Shown piece after piece: positions 36,501 to 49,744 of a DNA stretch of 64,000 nucleotides (position 1 is its first letter; each line of letters begins with the position of its first letter). The DNA is from Synanceia verrucosa. Its lineage: Eukaryota > Chordata > Actinopteri > Perciformes > Synanceiidae. The notes below the pieces were generated by a model. It worked only from the letters and a program-made list of their open reading frames with translations. It had not been told where the DNA came from and did no database searches. Location: the NCBI GenBank assembly GCA_029721515.1, contig CM056556.1, forward strand, positions 2,666,501-2,730,500. Direction: 5' to 3'. The position numbers and the translations under genes are program-made.

Positions 36501-38828
36501 ACTGTCAGAACCGGAAACTAACAGGTGAGTGATTATGTTTGTGTCTATCAGTATATCGCCATAACCAATGAACACTTACAAAAAACTGAAGCGGAGAATG
36601 AGAGTTTTGTTCAGCCAGCACACCTGAGCAGGTAAGGGAGTGTTTAGTTTTCTTGCCAAACTTAATGGTGTTTGCAATTATTTTATGTGTTTCTGAAGAA
36701 TTTAGAAGGGGAGATAAGAGCTCAGGATTTATTTTCAGCTCATGCAACATGTTGTATGCAGTAAATATATTTTATTTATGAATGTATGTTGTTCTGAATA
36801 TTGAAGCACTTTTTACCCAAACAAATAAAATAAAATGAAAAGTTAAAAAATGAAGCACTTTTCTGCAGGGCAGAAAGGTAATAATGCACACAGTAATTTA
36901 TTTTTAAAAATATTTTCTCCATACTGTTGCTGCAAAAATATAGTTAGGAAATAAAAACAAATAATAAAGCATGTAATAAATAGATTAGTATGCCATACAA
37001 TGTTTAGTATCACATTCCATTAGAAATATGAACATAGCATGTCATGAAATAGTTAATAATACATCATAAAAATGTGGCGTAGCAGAGTATGTCCTGTTTC
37101 TCAGTTTCACAGTGGTCTTCACGTTGTCATGTCATTTCCTGTTTTATTTTCAAGTCTTGTCTGGTTTTACTTTGTCTTTGTTTTTCCTCCTTCTCTGATT
37201 GGCTTACTCTGCTCTGATGGTTTCCATGGTGATGGTGCATCATTTCCTCTTTGTCCTCCTCTTTGTCATGTGTTGGGTAATATTTTCTCCAGGCAGAAAG
37301 TGACACCACTGTTACTGGATTGAAAAAAATACAGTTGGGGAATAAAGAAATACTTTTACTGCGTCAGGTTTCATCCGTTAAAGCCCCAGTAATCCCTTGT
37401 TCTCGTGTCAAAATTCACGTTCACGTCCATGTAAACTATTTTGATCCCTACTTTGTTTTTCTGATATCAAAATGATTTATTTTGTTACCTTGTCTCGGTG
37501 CCCTGCAGTTGGTTACTTCTGTCATGTGCTTTCCAATCATAATGCTAAGGCTTGTGTCAGATGAGTTTGCAACACACACTCACAGTGTGACTCAGTCTGG
37601 TTTCATCACTTTCCACAATATCAGCCCTTTAGACAGGGTTAGAGTTAGGTTTAGATCCTGAGATTCAGACATGCTGATTGCATCACTCTGTCTGTAGATC
37701 CCTATCTTCCATTTCACTCTGTTTGGCTGAATCAAAAAGGAAACTTGATATTGATTATGGTATCAAAATAGTCCGTTATGTTTTTTCAGGTAACTTACAA
37801 TAATTGAGTGAAATTGTTGGTCATTTCATTTCATTTGAGTTCCATAAAACTCACAATAAAACATGCCCAGGAAAAGTTATAAAAGAAAAAAGTTTAATAA
37901 TCTCATAGTAGGGTAGAGCCGTCGTCCTGAGGTTCAAACATGCTCATTGCACGACCCCTCAGGACCCGACAGAAAAATCCACAGCATAAAAAATAAAATA
38001 AAATAGTCACTGAGAACTGATAGTGTGGAATAGAGTGTCAATAATTAAGGTTTTGAGTTATGATGTATCATCAGTTTTTAAACGCTGTACTGTGACTATT
38101 CATGTTATGCTATAAAATTACTTTTTTCATGACTTTCCACTCTTTGCACGTCACTTTTTCATGGAATTTTCACCATACAGAGTTATGATTTATTATGACA
38201 TTTTTCGACCTGCTAAATATGATTTTGTCATGACTTTTTCAACATACAAATTTTTACTTATACTTTTACTTTTACAGCATCACTTTTTTATGAATTTTTC
38301 AACATGTTTATTTATGACTTATTTTGACTATTTTTAAATGCTATAATATAATTTTTTTTTATATTTTTCACTTTCTACACTTTTTGGTGAAATTGTCCAC
38401 ATAATATATAATATACAATGACATTTTCAACGTGCAATTTATGTTTTATTAAGATTTTTTTTTACCTGCTTTTGACGGTTTTTGTTACGCTATATATGAC
38501 TGTTTTCATGTCTTTTTTTCATGAAATTTTCATCATGCTAAGTTACAATTTATGACCTGCTATTATGCCATTATGACTATTCATGTTATGCAAAAATATG
38601 ACTTCTTTACATGACTTTTTACTTTTTTTATGAAATCATTGACATACTGTAGAAATATTAAACATATCGAGTTATTAATTATGATGAACGTTTATGAGTT
38701 ATTGACTTGAGTTTTTGACTTTCTACACCATTATGTTTTTCATGTTGAGTTATGATTGATTATGAAACTTTTCAACCTGCTATACTGTGACTGTTTATTG
38801 AATATTGATGTCTTCTTATGACACCATC
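33600..38828. other. Intergenic, AT-rich, no gene recognised
   Basis: Upstream flank of the transglutaminase gene. I see no exon with family resemblance. From about 36.0 to 36.4 kb and again at 38.0-38.8 kb the DNA has degenerate ATGACTTTTTCATGA and CATGCTATA motifs that look like decayed relatives of the satellite further right. Confidence 0.5.
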
Positions 38829-39435
38829 AGGACGAAGGCCCAGCAGAGCTTGTTCTTCAGCAATTCCAACCTGCTTCAGGAACCGCTGATCTTACACCGT
38901 CATCATTCAGTCTTTCCTCCATCGCTGTGGGACTTAGATTGGCCACCAAGAAGGACGGGAATAGACTGCAACGGACAGTTAGGACTGCAGAAAAAAATCA
39001 TTGGCATCAGGCTGTCCTCCATTCGGGACATGTACATGTCCAGGAAATGGGCAGGGAACATCACTGCACACTGGATATAACTTCTAACTCCTCCCCTGTG
39101 GGAGGCGCTGTACACCAAAACAAGCAGACACAGGCACATTTTCTTTCTGTCACTCTGATGAACATACTGTACACACTGTCATTCCCATCTGTATATAAAA
39201 TATCTGTGTAATATTTACCCCCTACATCATTTACACTCCTATTGACTTAATGTTACAGCATTGTACACAGTTTAAATTATGTTGAGCTGCTCTTTGTTTA
39301 TGTATCTCTTATTTTATTAGTTTTTACCTCAGGTGCTGCTGTCTGTTCCTTTTGTATTTATGTACTAAGAGAATGCTGTAAACTGGACTCAAATTCCTCT
39401 TATGTGTACACATGCCTGGACATAACATAAATTTC
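38829..39435 (+). mobile_element. LINE (non-LTR retrotransposon) 3' remnant
   Basis: Frameshifted reading frames encode fragments typical of the reverse-transcriptase C-terminus of fish LINEs: RTKAQQSLFF, LQRTVRTAEK, IGIRLSSIRDMYMSR, then LSVTLMNI. A 3' UTR-like stretch runs to about 39.43 kb. The 5' part is missing, so it is dead. The clade (L2-like or related) is not settled by eye. Confidence 0.7.
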
Positions 39436-39603
39436 ATGAATAAAACGTTATGGTGTAGTATGTTGAATTGAAAGCTGTTGAAACAACTGTGGATAAATGT
39501 TTGGAAAATGGTGTTAGTATCACATGCCATGACTGGTCAAGTGTAGCATTTTGACAAATGTAAGAAAAAAAAAAAACCCAAAAGATGTGATTCCACAAAT
39601 TTC

Positions 39604-39765
39604 ATGAATATACACATCCACTCAAAAGTTTGGACACACTTTCTCATTTAATGGTTTCTCCTTATATTCTTTACTATTCTGACTGAAGGCATCAAAACTA
39701 TGAATGAACACATTATGGAGTGAACAAAAAAAGTGTGAAATAACTGAAAACATGCCATAGTGTGA
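39604..39765. mobile_element. Tc1/mariner-like element end
   Basis: ACTCAAAAGTTTGGACACAC, then ATGGTTTCTCCTTATATTC and GGCATCAAAACTATGAATGA, resemble the terminal region of a Tc1-like element common in ray-finned fish. Only about 160 bp remain; no transposase. Confidence 0.6.
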
Positions 39766-39839
39766 TGTTTTTTTCAACATTGTACAAAATGGTGTAATGG
39801 TGTAAAATGGTTCTATAACATTTTTCAATATATTATGCT

Positions 39840-42800
39840 GTGAAATCATTCAAGGCATTTCTGATTACTTAATATTTTACTTTTTTTTACTATAATGACA
39901 TGCTATATTATGACATTTTTTGACAATTATCAACATGCTATAATCTTGCTATTGTTCTATGAAATCATTCAACACACTATATTAAGTCTTTCTGAACAGT
40001 TATTTTTTTTTTTAAATTTTGGCATTTATTGACAGTATTCAACATGCTATAATTTTTTTAGAAGATATTTCAATATATTTTTGCATGAAATTATTCAACA
40101 CACTATAATAAGTCTTTCTGAAGACTTTTTGGCACATTCGAAAATGTTTCATTTTTTTCACTTTTTTGGCATACTATAGTATGACGTTTTTTTGAAAATA
40201 TTGAACATGCTGCAAAATTGCTTTTTCACAAGATATTTCAACATATTTGGCATGACATTATTCAGTACACTATAATAAGTCTTTCTGAAGACTTTTTGGC
40301 ACATACGAAAATTTTTCATTTTTCATTTTTTTTGGCATGCTATGGTATGATGTTTTTTGACAATATTCAACATGCCGTAAAATTGCTTTTTTCAAAGATA
40401 AGTCAATACTTTGAGCATGACATTTTCAGTACACTATAATAAGTCTTTCTGAAGATTTTTTGGCACATTCGAAAAATTTTCATTTTTTTCACTTTTTTGG
40501 CACACTCTAGTATGACGTTTTTGACAATTTTGAATGTGCTGTAAAATTGCTTTTTTCAAAGATAATTCAACACTTTCAACATGACATTATTCAGTACACT
40601 ATAATAAGTCTTTCTGAATATTTTTTAGCACATTTTAAAATTTTGCATTTTTTGACTTTTTTGCCATGCTACAGTATGACGTTTTTGACAATATTCAACA
40701 TGCTGTAAAATAGCTTTTTCACCAGATATTTCAACATATTTGGCATGACGTTATTCAGTACACTATAATAAGATTTTCTGAAGACTTTTTGGCACGTTCG
40801 AAAAATTTCCTTTTTTTTTCACTTTTTTGGCATACTGTAGTATGATGTTTTTTGACAATTTTGAACATGCTGTAAAATTGCTTTTTTTCAAAGATAATTT
40901 AATACTTTCAGCATGACATTATTCAGTACACTATAATAAGTCGTTCCGAAGACTTTTTAGCACATTTTAAAATTTTGCATTTTTTTCACTTTTTTGCCAT
41001 ACTATAGTATGACGATTTTTGACAATTTTGAACATGCTGTAAAATTGCTTTTTCACAAGATATTTCAACATATTTGGCATGATGTTATTCAGGACACTAT
41101 AATAAGTCTCTCTGAAGAGTTTTTAGCAATTTGAAAAAATTGTCATTTTTTCACTTTTTTGGCATACTATAGTATGACGTTTTTGACAATTTTGAACATG
41201 CTGTAAAATTGCTTTTTTTCAAAGATAATTTAATACTTTCAGCATGACATTATTCAGTACACTATAATAAGTCGTTCCGAAGACTTTTTAGCTCATTTTA
41301 AAATTTTTCATTTTTTCACCTTTTGCCATACTATAGTATGGCATCTTTGACAATTTTGAACATGCTGCAGAATTGCTTTTTTCCAAAGATAATTCAATAC
41401 TTTCAGCATGACATTATTCAGTACATTATAATAAGTCGTTCTGAAGACTTTTTTGCACATTTTAAAATTTTTCATTTTTTCACTTTTTTGGCATACTATA
41501 GTATGATGTTTTTGACCATTTTGAACATGCTGCAAATTTGCTTTTTTCCAAAGATAAGTCAATATATTCAGGATGACATTATTCATCACACAACAATAAG
41601 TGTTTCTGAAGATATTTAGTACATTTAAAAAATTAGCATTTTTTGACTTTTTTGGCTTACGATAGTGTGACATCCTTGACAATTTTGAACATGCTGCAGA
41701 ATTGCTTCTTTCCAAAGAAAAGTCCATATATCCAGCATGACATTATTCATCACACTATGATAAGTCTTTCTGAAGACTTTTTTAGCACATTTTAAAATTT
41801 TGCATTTTTTTCATTTTTTTTTGCCATACTATAGTATGACGTTTTTTGACAATATTCAACATGCTGTAAAATTGCTTTTTCACCAGATATTTCAACATAT
41901 TTGGCTTGACGTTATTTAGTACACTATAATAAGTTTTTTTGAAGACTTTTTACCACATTTGAAAAATTTTAATTTTTTCACTTTTTGGCATACCATAGTA
42001 TGAGGTTTTTGACAATTTTGACCATGCTGTAAAATTGCTTTTTTTCAAAGATAATTCAATACTTTCAGCATGGCATTACTCAGTACACTATAATCAATCT
42101 TTCTGAAGATTTTTCGGCACATTCAAAAAATTGTCATTTTTTCACGTTTTTGGCATACTATAGTATGACGTTTTTTGACACTCTTGAACATGCTGCAAAA
42201 TTGCTTTTTTTTCCAAAGAAGTCAATATGTTCAGCATGACATTAATCAACACACTATAATAAGTCTTTCTGAAGATTTTTTAGCACATTTTAAAATTTTG
42301 CATTTTTGACTTTTTTGCCATGCTATAGTATGACTTTTTTTTTGACAATATTCAACATGCTGTAAAATAGCTTTTTTTTTAAAAGATAATTCAATACTGT
42401 CTGCATGGCATTATTCAGTACATTATAATAAGTCGTTCTGAAGACTTTTTAGCACATTTTAAAATTTTTCATTTTTTGACTTTTTGGCATACTATAGTAT
42501 GAGGTTTTTGACAATTTTGACCATGCTGTAAAATTGCTTTTTTTCAAAGATAATTCAATACTTTCAGCATGGCATTACTCAGTACACTATAATCAATCTT
42601 TCTGAAGATTTTTTAGCACATTTGAAAAATTTAAATTTTTTGACTTTTTTGGCATACTATAGTATGACATCTTTGACAATTTTGAACATGCTGCAAAATT
42701 GCTTTTTTCAAAGATAAGTCAAGATATTCAGCATGATCTTACTTAACACACTATAATAAGTCTTTCTGAAGACTTTTTGGCACTTTCGAAAAATGTTAAT

Positions 42801-45800
42801 TTTTTTCACTTTTTTTGGCATACTATAGTATGACGTTTTTTCAATATTCAACATGCTGTAAAATTGCTTTTTTTTCAATGATAATTCAATACTTTCAGCA
42901 TGACATTATTCAACACACTTGAATAAGTCTTTCTGAAGATTTTTCGGCACATTCGAAAAATTGTCATTTTTTTTACTTTTTTGGCATACTATAGTATGAC
43001 ATTTTTGACAAGTTTGATCATGCTGTAAAATTGCTTTTTTTCAAAGATAATTCAATACTTTCAGCATGGCATTATTCAGTACACTATAATAAGTCGTTCT
43101 GAAGACTTTTTAGCACATTTTAAAATTTTTCATTTTTTCACTTTTTTGGCATACTATAGTATGACGTTTTTGACAATTTTGAACATGCTGCAAAATTGCT
43201 TTTTTTCAAAGATAATTCAATACTTTCATCATGACATTACTCAGTACACTATAATAAGTCTTTCTGAAGATTTTTTAGCACATTTTAAAATTTTCCATTT
43301 TTGACTTTTTGGCATACTATAGTATGACGTTTTTTGACAATATTCAACATGCTGTAAAATTGCTTTTTCCAAAGATAAGTCAAGATATTCAGCATGATCT
43401 TACTTAACACACTATAATAAGTTTTTCTGAAGACTTTTTAGCACATTTTAAAATTTTTCATTTTTTCACTTTTTGGCATACTATAGTATGAGGTTTTTGA
43501 CAATTTTGACCATGCTGTAAAATTGCTTTTTTTCAAAGATAATTCAATACTTTCAGCATGGCATTACTCAATACACTATAATCAATCTTTCTGAAGATTT
43601 TTTAGCACATTTGAAAATTTTTAAATTTTTGACTTTTTTGGCATACTATAGTGTCATGTTTTTGACAATTTTGAACATGCTATAAAATTGCTTTTTTTTT
43701 AAAAAGATAATTCAATACTGTCAGCATGGCATTATTCACTACACTAGAATAAGTCGTTCTGAAGATTTTTTAGCACATTTTAAAGTTTTTCATTTTTTCA
43801 TTTTTTCACTTTTTTGGCAAACTACACTATGACTTTTTTTTCAATATTCAACATGCTGTAAAATTGCTTTTTTTTAAAAACGATAATTCAATACTGTCAG
43901 CATGGCATTATTCACTACACTAGAATAAGTCGTTCTGAAGATTTTTTAGCACATTTTAAAGTTTTTCATTTTTTCACTTTTTTGGCATTCTATAGTATGA
44001 CTTTTTTTTTCAATATTCAACATGCTGTAAAATTGCTTTTTTTTTTCAAAGAAAATTCAATACTGTTAGCATGGCATTACTCAGTACACTATAATAAGTC
44101 GTTCTGAAGACTTTTTAGCACATTTTAAAATTTTTCATTTTTTCACTTTTTTGGCATACTATAGTATGACTTTTTTTCAATATTCAACATGCTGTAAAAT
44201 TGCTTTTTTTCAAAGATAATTCAGTACTTTCAGCATGACATTATTCAACACACTAAAATAAGTCTCTCTGAAGATTTTTAGCACATTTTAAAATTTTGCA
44301 TTTTTTGACTTTTTTTGGCATACTATAGTATGACGTTTTTTGACACTCTTGAACATGCTGCAAAATTGCTTTTTTTCCAAAGATAATTCAATACTTTCAG
44401 CATGGCATTATTCAGTACACTATAATAAGTCTTTCTGAAGATTTTTTAGCACATTTTAAAATTTTGCATTTTTGACTTTTTTGCCATGCTATAGTATGAC
44501 TTTTTTTGACAATATTCAACATGCTGTAAAATAGCTTTTTCACAAGATATTTCAACATATTTGACATGACATTATTCAGTACACTATAATAAGTCTTTCT
44601 GAAGACTTTTTAGTACATTTGAAAAATGTAAATTTTTGTCACTTTTTTGGCACACCATAGTATGACGTTTTTGACAATTTTGAACATGCTGTAAAATTGC
44701 TTTTTTTTTGAAAGATAATTCAATACTGTCAGCATGGCATTATTCACTACACTAGAATAAGTCTTTCTGAAGAATTTTTAGCACATTTTAAAATTTTAAT
44801 TTTTTCACTTTTTTGGCATACTATAGTATGACTTTTTTTTTTCAATATTCAACATGCTGCAAAATTGCTTTTTTCCAAAGATAAGTCAATATATTCAGCA
44901 TGATTTTATTCAACACGAAAATAAGTCTTTCTGAAGATTTTTTGGCACATTTGAAAAATTGTCATTTTTTCGACTTTTTTGGCATACTATAGTATGAGGT
45001 TTTTGACAGTTTTGAACATGCTGTAAAATTGCTTTTTTTTTTTAAAGATAATTCAATACTGTCTGCATGGCATTATTCAGTACATTATAATAAGTCGTTC
45101 TTAAGACTTTTTAGCACATTTTAAAATTTTTCATTTTTTGACTTTTTTGGCATGCTATAGTATGACGTTTTTTGACAATATTCAACATGCTGTAAAATTG
45201 CTTTTTCACCAGATATTTCAACATATTTGGCATGATGTTATTCGGTACACTATAATAAGTCTCTCTGAAGATTTTTTGGCACATTCGAAAATTTTGCATT
45301 TTTTGACTTTTTTGGCATGCTATAGTATGGTTTTTGACAATTTTGACCATGCTGTAAAATTGCTTTTTTCAAAGATAATTCAATACTTTCAGCATGGCAT
45401 TACTCAGTACACTATAATCAATCTTTCTGAGCATTTTAAAATTCTGCATTTTTTTTTTACTTTTTTGGCATACTATAGTATGACGTTTTTGACAATTTTG
45501 AACATGCTGCAAAATTGCTTTTTTTCAAAGATAATTCAATACTTTCAGCATGGCATTATTCAGTACACTATAATAAGTCTTTCTGAAGACTTTTTAGCAC
45601 ATTTTAAAATTTTTCATTTTTCACTTTTTTTGGCATACTATAGTATGACATCTTTGACAATTTTGAACATGCTGCAAAATTGCTTTTTCCAAAGATAAGT
45701 CAAGATATTCAGCATGATCTTATTTAACACACTATAATAAGTCTTTCTGAAGACTTTTTGGCACTTTCGAAAAATGTTAATTTTTTTCACTTTTTTTGGC

Positions 45801-48420
45801 ATACTATAGTATGACGTTTTTTCAATATTCAACATGCTGTAAAATTGCTTTTTTTTCAATGATAATTCAATACTTTCAGCATGACATTATTCAACACACT
45901 TGAATAAGTCTTTCTGAAGATTTTTCGGCACATTCGAAAAATTGTCATTTTTTTACTTTTTTGGCATACTATAGTATGACATTTTTGACAAGTTTGATCA
46001 TGCTGTAAAATTGCTTTTTTTCAAAGACAATTCAATACTGGCAGCATGGCATTATTCAGTATATTATAATAAGTCGTTCTGAAGACTTTTTAGCACATTT
46101 TTAAAATTTTTCATTTTTTCACTTTTTTGGCATACTATAGTATGATGTTTTTGACAATTTTGAACATACTGCAAAATTGCTTTTTTCCAAAGATAAGTCA
46201 ATATATTCAGGATGACATTATTCATCACACAATAATAAGTGTTTCTGAAGATTTTTAGCACATTTTAAAATTTTGCATTTTTTGACTTTTTTTGGCATGC
46301 TATAGTATGACGTTTTTTGACAATATTCAACATGCTGTAAAATTGCTTTTTCCAAGATAAGTCAAGATATTCAGCATGATCTTACTTAACACACTATTAT
46401 AAGTTTTTCTGAAGACTTTTTAGCTCATTTTAAAATTTTGCATTTTTTCACTTTTTGGCATACTATAGTATGAGGTTTTTGACAATTTTGACCATGCTGT
46501 AAAATTGCTTTTTTTCAAAGATAATTCAATACTTTCAGCATGGCATTACTCAATACACTATAATAGGTCTTTCTGAAGATTTTTTGGCACATTTTAAATT
46601 TTTCATTTTTTCACCTTTTGGCATACTATAGTATGACATCTTTGACAATTTTGAACATGCTGCAGAATTGCTTTTTTCCAAAGATAAGTCAGTATATTCA
46701 GCATGACATTATTCAACACACGAAAATAAGTCTTTCTGAAGAATTTTTGGCACATTCGAAAAATTGTCATTTTTTTCACTTTTTTGGCATACTATAGTAT
46801 GCCGTTTTTGACAATTTTGAATGTGGTGTAAAATTGATTTTTTTCAAAGATAATTTAATACTTTCAGCATGACATTATTCAGTACACTATAATAAGTCAT
46901 TCTGAAGACTTCTTAGCTCATTTTAAAATTTTTCATTTTTTCACCTTTTGGCATACTATAGTATGACATCTTTGACAATTTTGAACATGCTGCAATATTG
47001 CTTTTTTTTTTTCAAAGATAATTCAATACTTTCAGCATGGCATTATTCAGTACACTATAATAAGTCGTTCTGAAGATTTTTTAGCACATTTTAAAGTTTT
47101 TCATTTTTTCACTTTTTTGGCATACTATAGTATGACTTTTTTTTTCAATATTCAACATGCTGTAAAATTGCTTTTTTTTTCAAAGAAAATTCAATACTGT
47201 TAGCATGGCATTACTCAGTACACTATAATAAGTCGTTCTGAAGACTTTTTAGCACATTTTAAAATTTTTCATTTTTTCACTTTTTTGGCATACTATAGTA
47301 TGACTTTTTTTCAATATTCAACATGCTGTAAAATTGCTTTTTTTCAAAGATAATTCAGTACTTTCAGCATGACATTATTCAACACACTAAAATAAGTCTT
47401 TCTGAAGATTTTTTGGCACATTCGAAAATTTTGCATTTTTTGACTTTTTTGGCATGCTATAGTATGACCTTTTTTTGACAATTGTGAACATGCTGTAAAA
47501 TTGCTTTTTCACCAGATATTTCAACATATTTGGCATGATGTTATTCGGTACACTATAATCAATCTTTCTGAGCATTTTAAAATTCTGCATTTTTTTTTTT
47601 ACTTTTTTGGCATACTATAGTATGACTTTTTTTCAATATTCAACATGCTGTAAAATTGCTTTTTTTTCAAAGATAATTCAATACTTTCAGCATGACGTTA
47701 TCCAGTACACTATAATAAGTCTTTCTGAAGACTTTTTAGCAAATTCGAAACATTTTTATGTTTTGACTTTTTTGGCATACTATAGTATGCCGTTTTTGAC
47801 AATTTTGAATGTGGTGTAAAATTGCTTTTTTTCAAAGATAATTCAATACTTTCAACATGACATTATTCAGTACACTATAATAAGTCGTTCTGAAGACTTT
47901 TTAGCTCATTTTAAAATTTTTCATTTTTTCACCTTTTGGCATACTATAGTATGACGTTTTTGACAATTTTGAACATGCTGCAAAATTGCTTTTTTTTCAA
48001 AGATAATTTAATACTTTCAACATGGCATTATTCAGTACACTATAATAAGTCGTTCCGAAGACTTTTTAGCTCATTTTAAAATTTTTCATTTTTTCACCTT
48101 TTGCCATACTATAGTATGACATCTTTGACAATTTTGAACATGCTGCAAAATTGCTTTTTTCCAAAGATAAGTCAGTATATTCAGCATGACATTATTCAAC
48201 ACACGAAAATAAGTCTTTCTGAAGAATTTTTGGCACATTCGAAAAATTGTCATTTTTTTCACTTTTTTGGCATACTATAGTATGACATTTTTGACAATTT
48301 TGAACATATTGTAAAATTGCTTTTTTTTCAAAGATAATTCAACACTTTCAGCATGGCATTACTCAGTACACTATAATAAGTCTTCCTGAAGACTTTTTAT
48401 CACATTTTAAATTTCCTGCA
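39840..48420. repeat. Satellite array, ~165-bp unit, about 52 copies
   Basis: The unit, counted on a typical copy, is 165 bp. Landmarks in order: CATACTATAGTATG (a perfect 14-bp palindrome), TTTTTGACAATTTTGAACAT, GCTGTAAAATTGC, a T run, CAAAGATAATTCAATACTTT, CAGCATGACATTATTCAG, TACACTATAATAAGTC, TTTCTGAAGACTTTTTAGCA, then CACTTTTTTGG. The top strand is strongly T-rich, with T runs every ~10 bp in half of the unit. Copies diverge by subtype, and subtypes recur at long intervals (higher-order repeats). Left copies (39.84-40.2 kb) are the most decayed. Open frames up to 186 codons in the array are artefacts. Confidence 0.97.
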
Positions 48421-48934
48421 AAAGCATTGTTCTAACTTATCAAAATCTTGAGTTAAAAAAATCATTGAAACAAATGTCAATAAAACTTGTGAAAAAAGTG
48501 ATAATATTGTGTACCACGAGTAGTCATGTGTCGAAAACGTCATATCGGATGTCAAAAATTTGATGCAAAAAGGCTGGTAGTTGGTTTTTACACCAACTAT
48601 GCTCTGTGTAGTTCACTATAAACTAGTCTGTCCTGAAGTAAGTAGAGCAAAGGGGTGTGAGGCACACTTCCTTCAACTTTGTGTGGCAGACTTATTGGAC
48701 TGCGCTGTGATATCAATACATTTTTCTGCAGGGAGTATTTATAACTGGCCAGGAGAACTGATATTGTCCCACGTTTGTCATGACTGCTTTGTGCAGCTTT
48801 CAAATGATTAAGTGTTCCAGCTGAACCGTGGTCTGCAGTATCATTTACTGACTCACACACAAATTTGTCTATTGATCATGAAACAATCAAAAGGAAAACA
48901 GTCGTGGGAAATAGTGAGCTGATGTGGTGTCACA
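48421..48934. other. Spacer between satellite and ccnd2 3' end
   Basis: About 500 bp of unique sequence with no recognised gene. It separates the satellite from the probable ccnd2 cleavage site. Confidence 0.4.
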
Positions 48935-48950
48935 CCCTTTAAAGCAGAAG

Positions 48951-48956
48951 TTTATT
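48951..48956 (-). terminator. Candidate distal ccnd2 poly(A) signal
   Basis: AATAAA on the minus strand (TTCAATAAACTT context), 3.69 kb past the stop codon and about 530 bp before the satellite array. Confidence 0.5.
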
Positions 48957-49289
48957 GAACAGAGGTTGTGCAACAGACATTTGAGGTACATGATATGAGT
49001 TATAGTGGAGGCGGGGCAACTCAAAGGGAAATCTGCACCATTGAAACTTCCAGATATCAGAATATTTATGGGTGGACATGACAGGTGTAGTTCAACCCAT
49101 TCTGTCATTCTGGCAGTTACAATGGTGCGCATACACAATATTTCAGACCAAAACGTGTCTTTCTCACATACAGAATCCATACTTACTGACATTCAGAGTG
49201 ATTGTGGTTGTATAAAGCAAGAACTGTACTTTGGCCATCATAGGAATGCTGTTTTCTCCCTCTCTTTCTCACACACAACAAGTCAGCTG

Positions 49290-49297
49290 TAGCACCA
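49290..49297 (-). promoter_or_regulatory. miR-29 8-mer site in ccnd2 3' UTR
   Basis: Minus strand TGGTGCTA is the full 8-mer for the miR-29 seed. A second 7-mer (TGGTGCT) lies at 50420-50426. Confidence 0.45.
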
Positions 49298-49736
49298 ACA
49301 TGAACAGAAATGAACATGCTTGAACAACTACTGGATAAACGCCGCCCTCCCCAACCCCACCCAACCCCCCCCCTCCAATATAGGTTAAATCCAAGTGTCA
49401 TTGCTTCCCTCCACCCACATTGTACTCTTTCTCCTCCGTTCCAGGCTAACTAACTGCAGAGGTATCGGTGATGGATTTGTTTGTGTTTGATTTTGTCCAG
49501 TAATCCTGAGGTATAGGAAATACCACTGATGCAGAATGTGACTGAAGAAGGAGAGCAAAATAGATAAAAAAAGGGGAAAGGAGACATGCTATCTAAGCAA
49601 ACTGTCAAACTGTACAAAGAACATTTCCAGTCGAATACTCACTCTATCACCATCTACTTCGTTTTTTTTCTGAATGTATCTCTTAAGCAGTAAAATAATT
49701 ATATTATAATACAAATGTTTATAAAATAGCAGCACA

Positions 49737-49744
49737 CTCAAGTG
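49737..49744 (-). promoter_or_regulatory. miR-15/16 8-mer site in ccnd2 3' UTR
   Basis: Minus strand TGCTGCTA is the full 8-mer for the miR-15/16/195 seed. Two 7-mers (TGCTGCT) lie at 50355-50361 and 51298-51304. Confidence 0.45.

Noticed and set aside
38805..39211. Reverse-transcriptase-like frames taken as a gene
   Set aside because: Frameshifted LINE remnant without the 5' two-thirds; annotated as a mobile element instead.
45138..45698. Long open frames in the satellite (186, 139 and 98 codons)
   Set aside because: They follow the ~165-bp tandem unit and change frame with T-run length; the composition is pure repeat.
39840..48420. CRISPR-like array
   Set aside because: Units are contiguous ~165-bp tandem copies without unique spacers, in a vertebrate genome.
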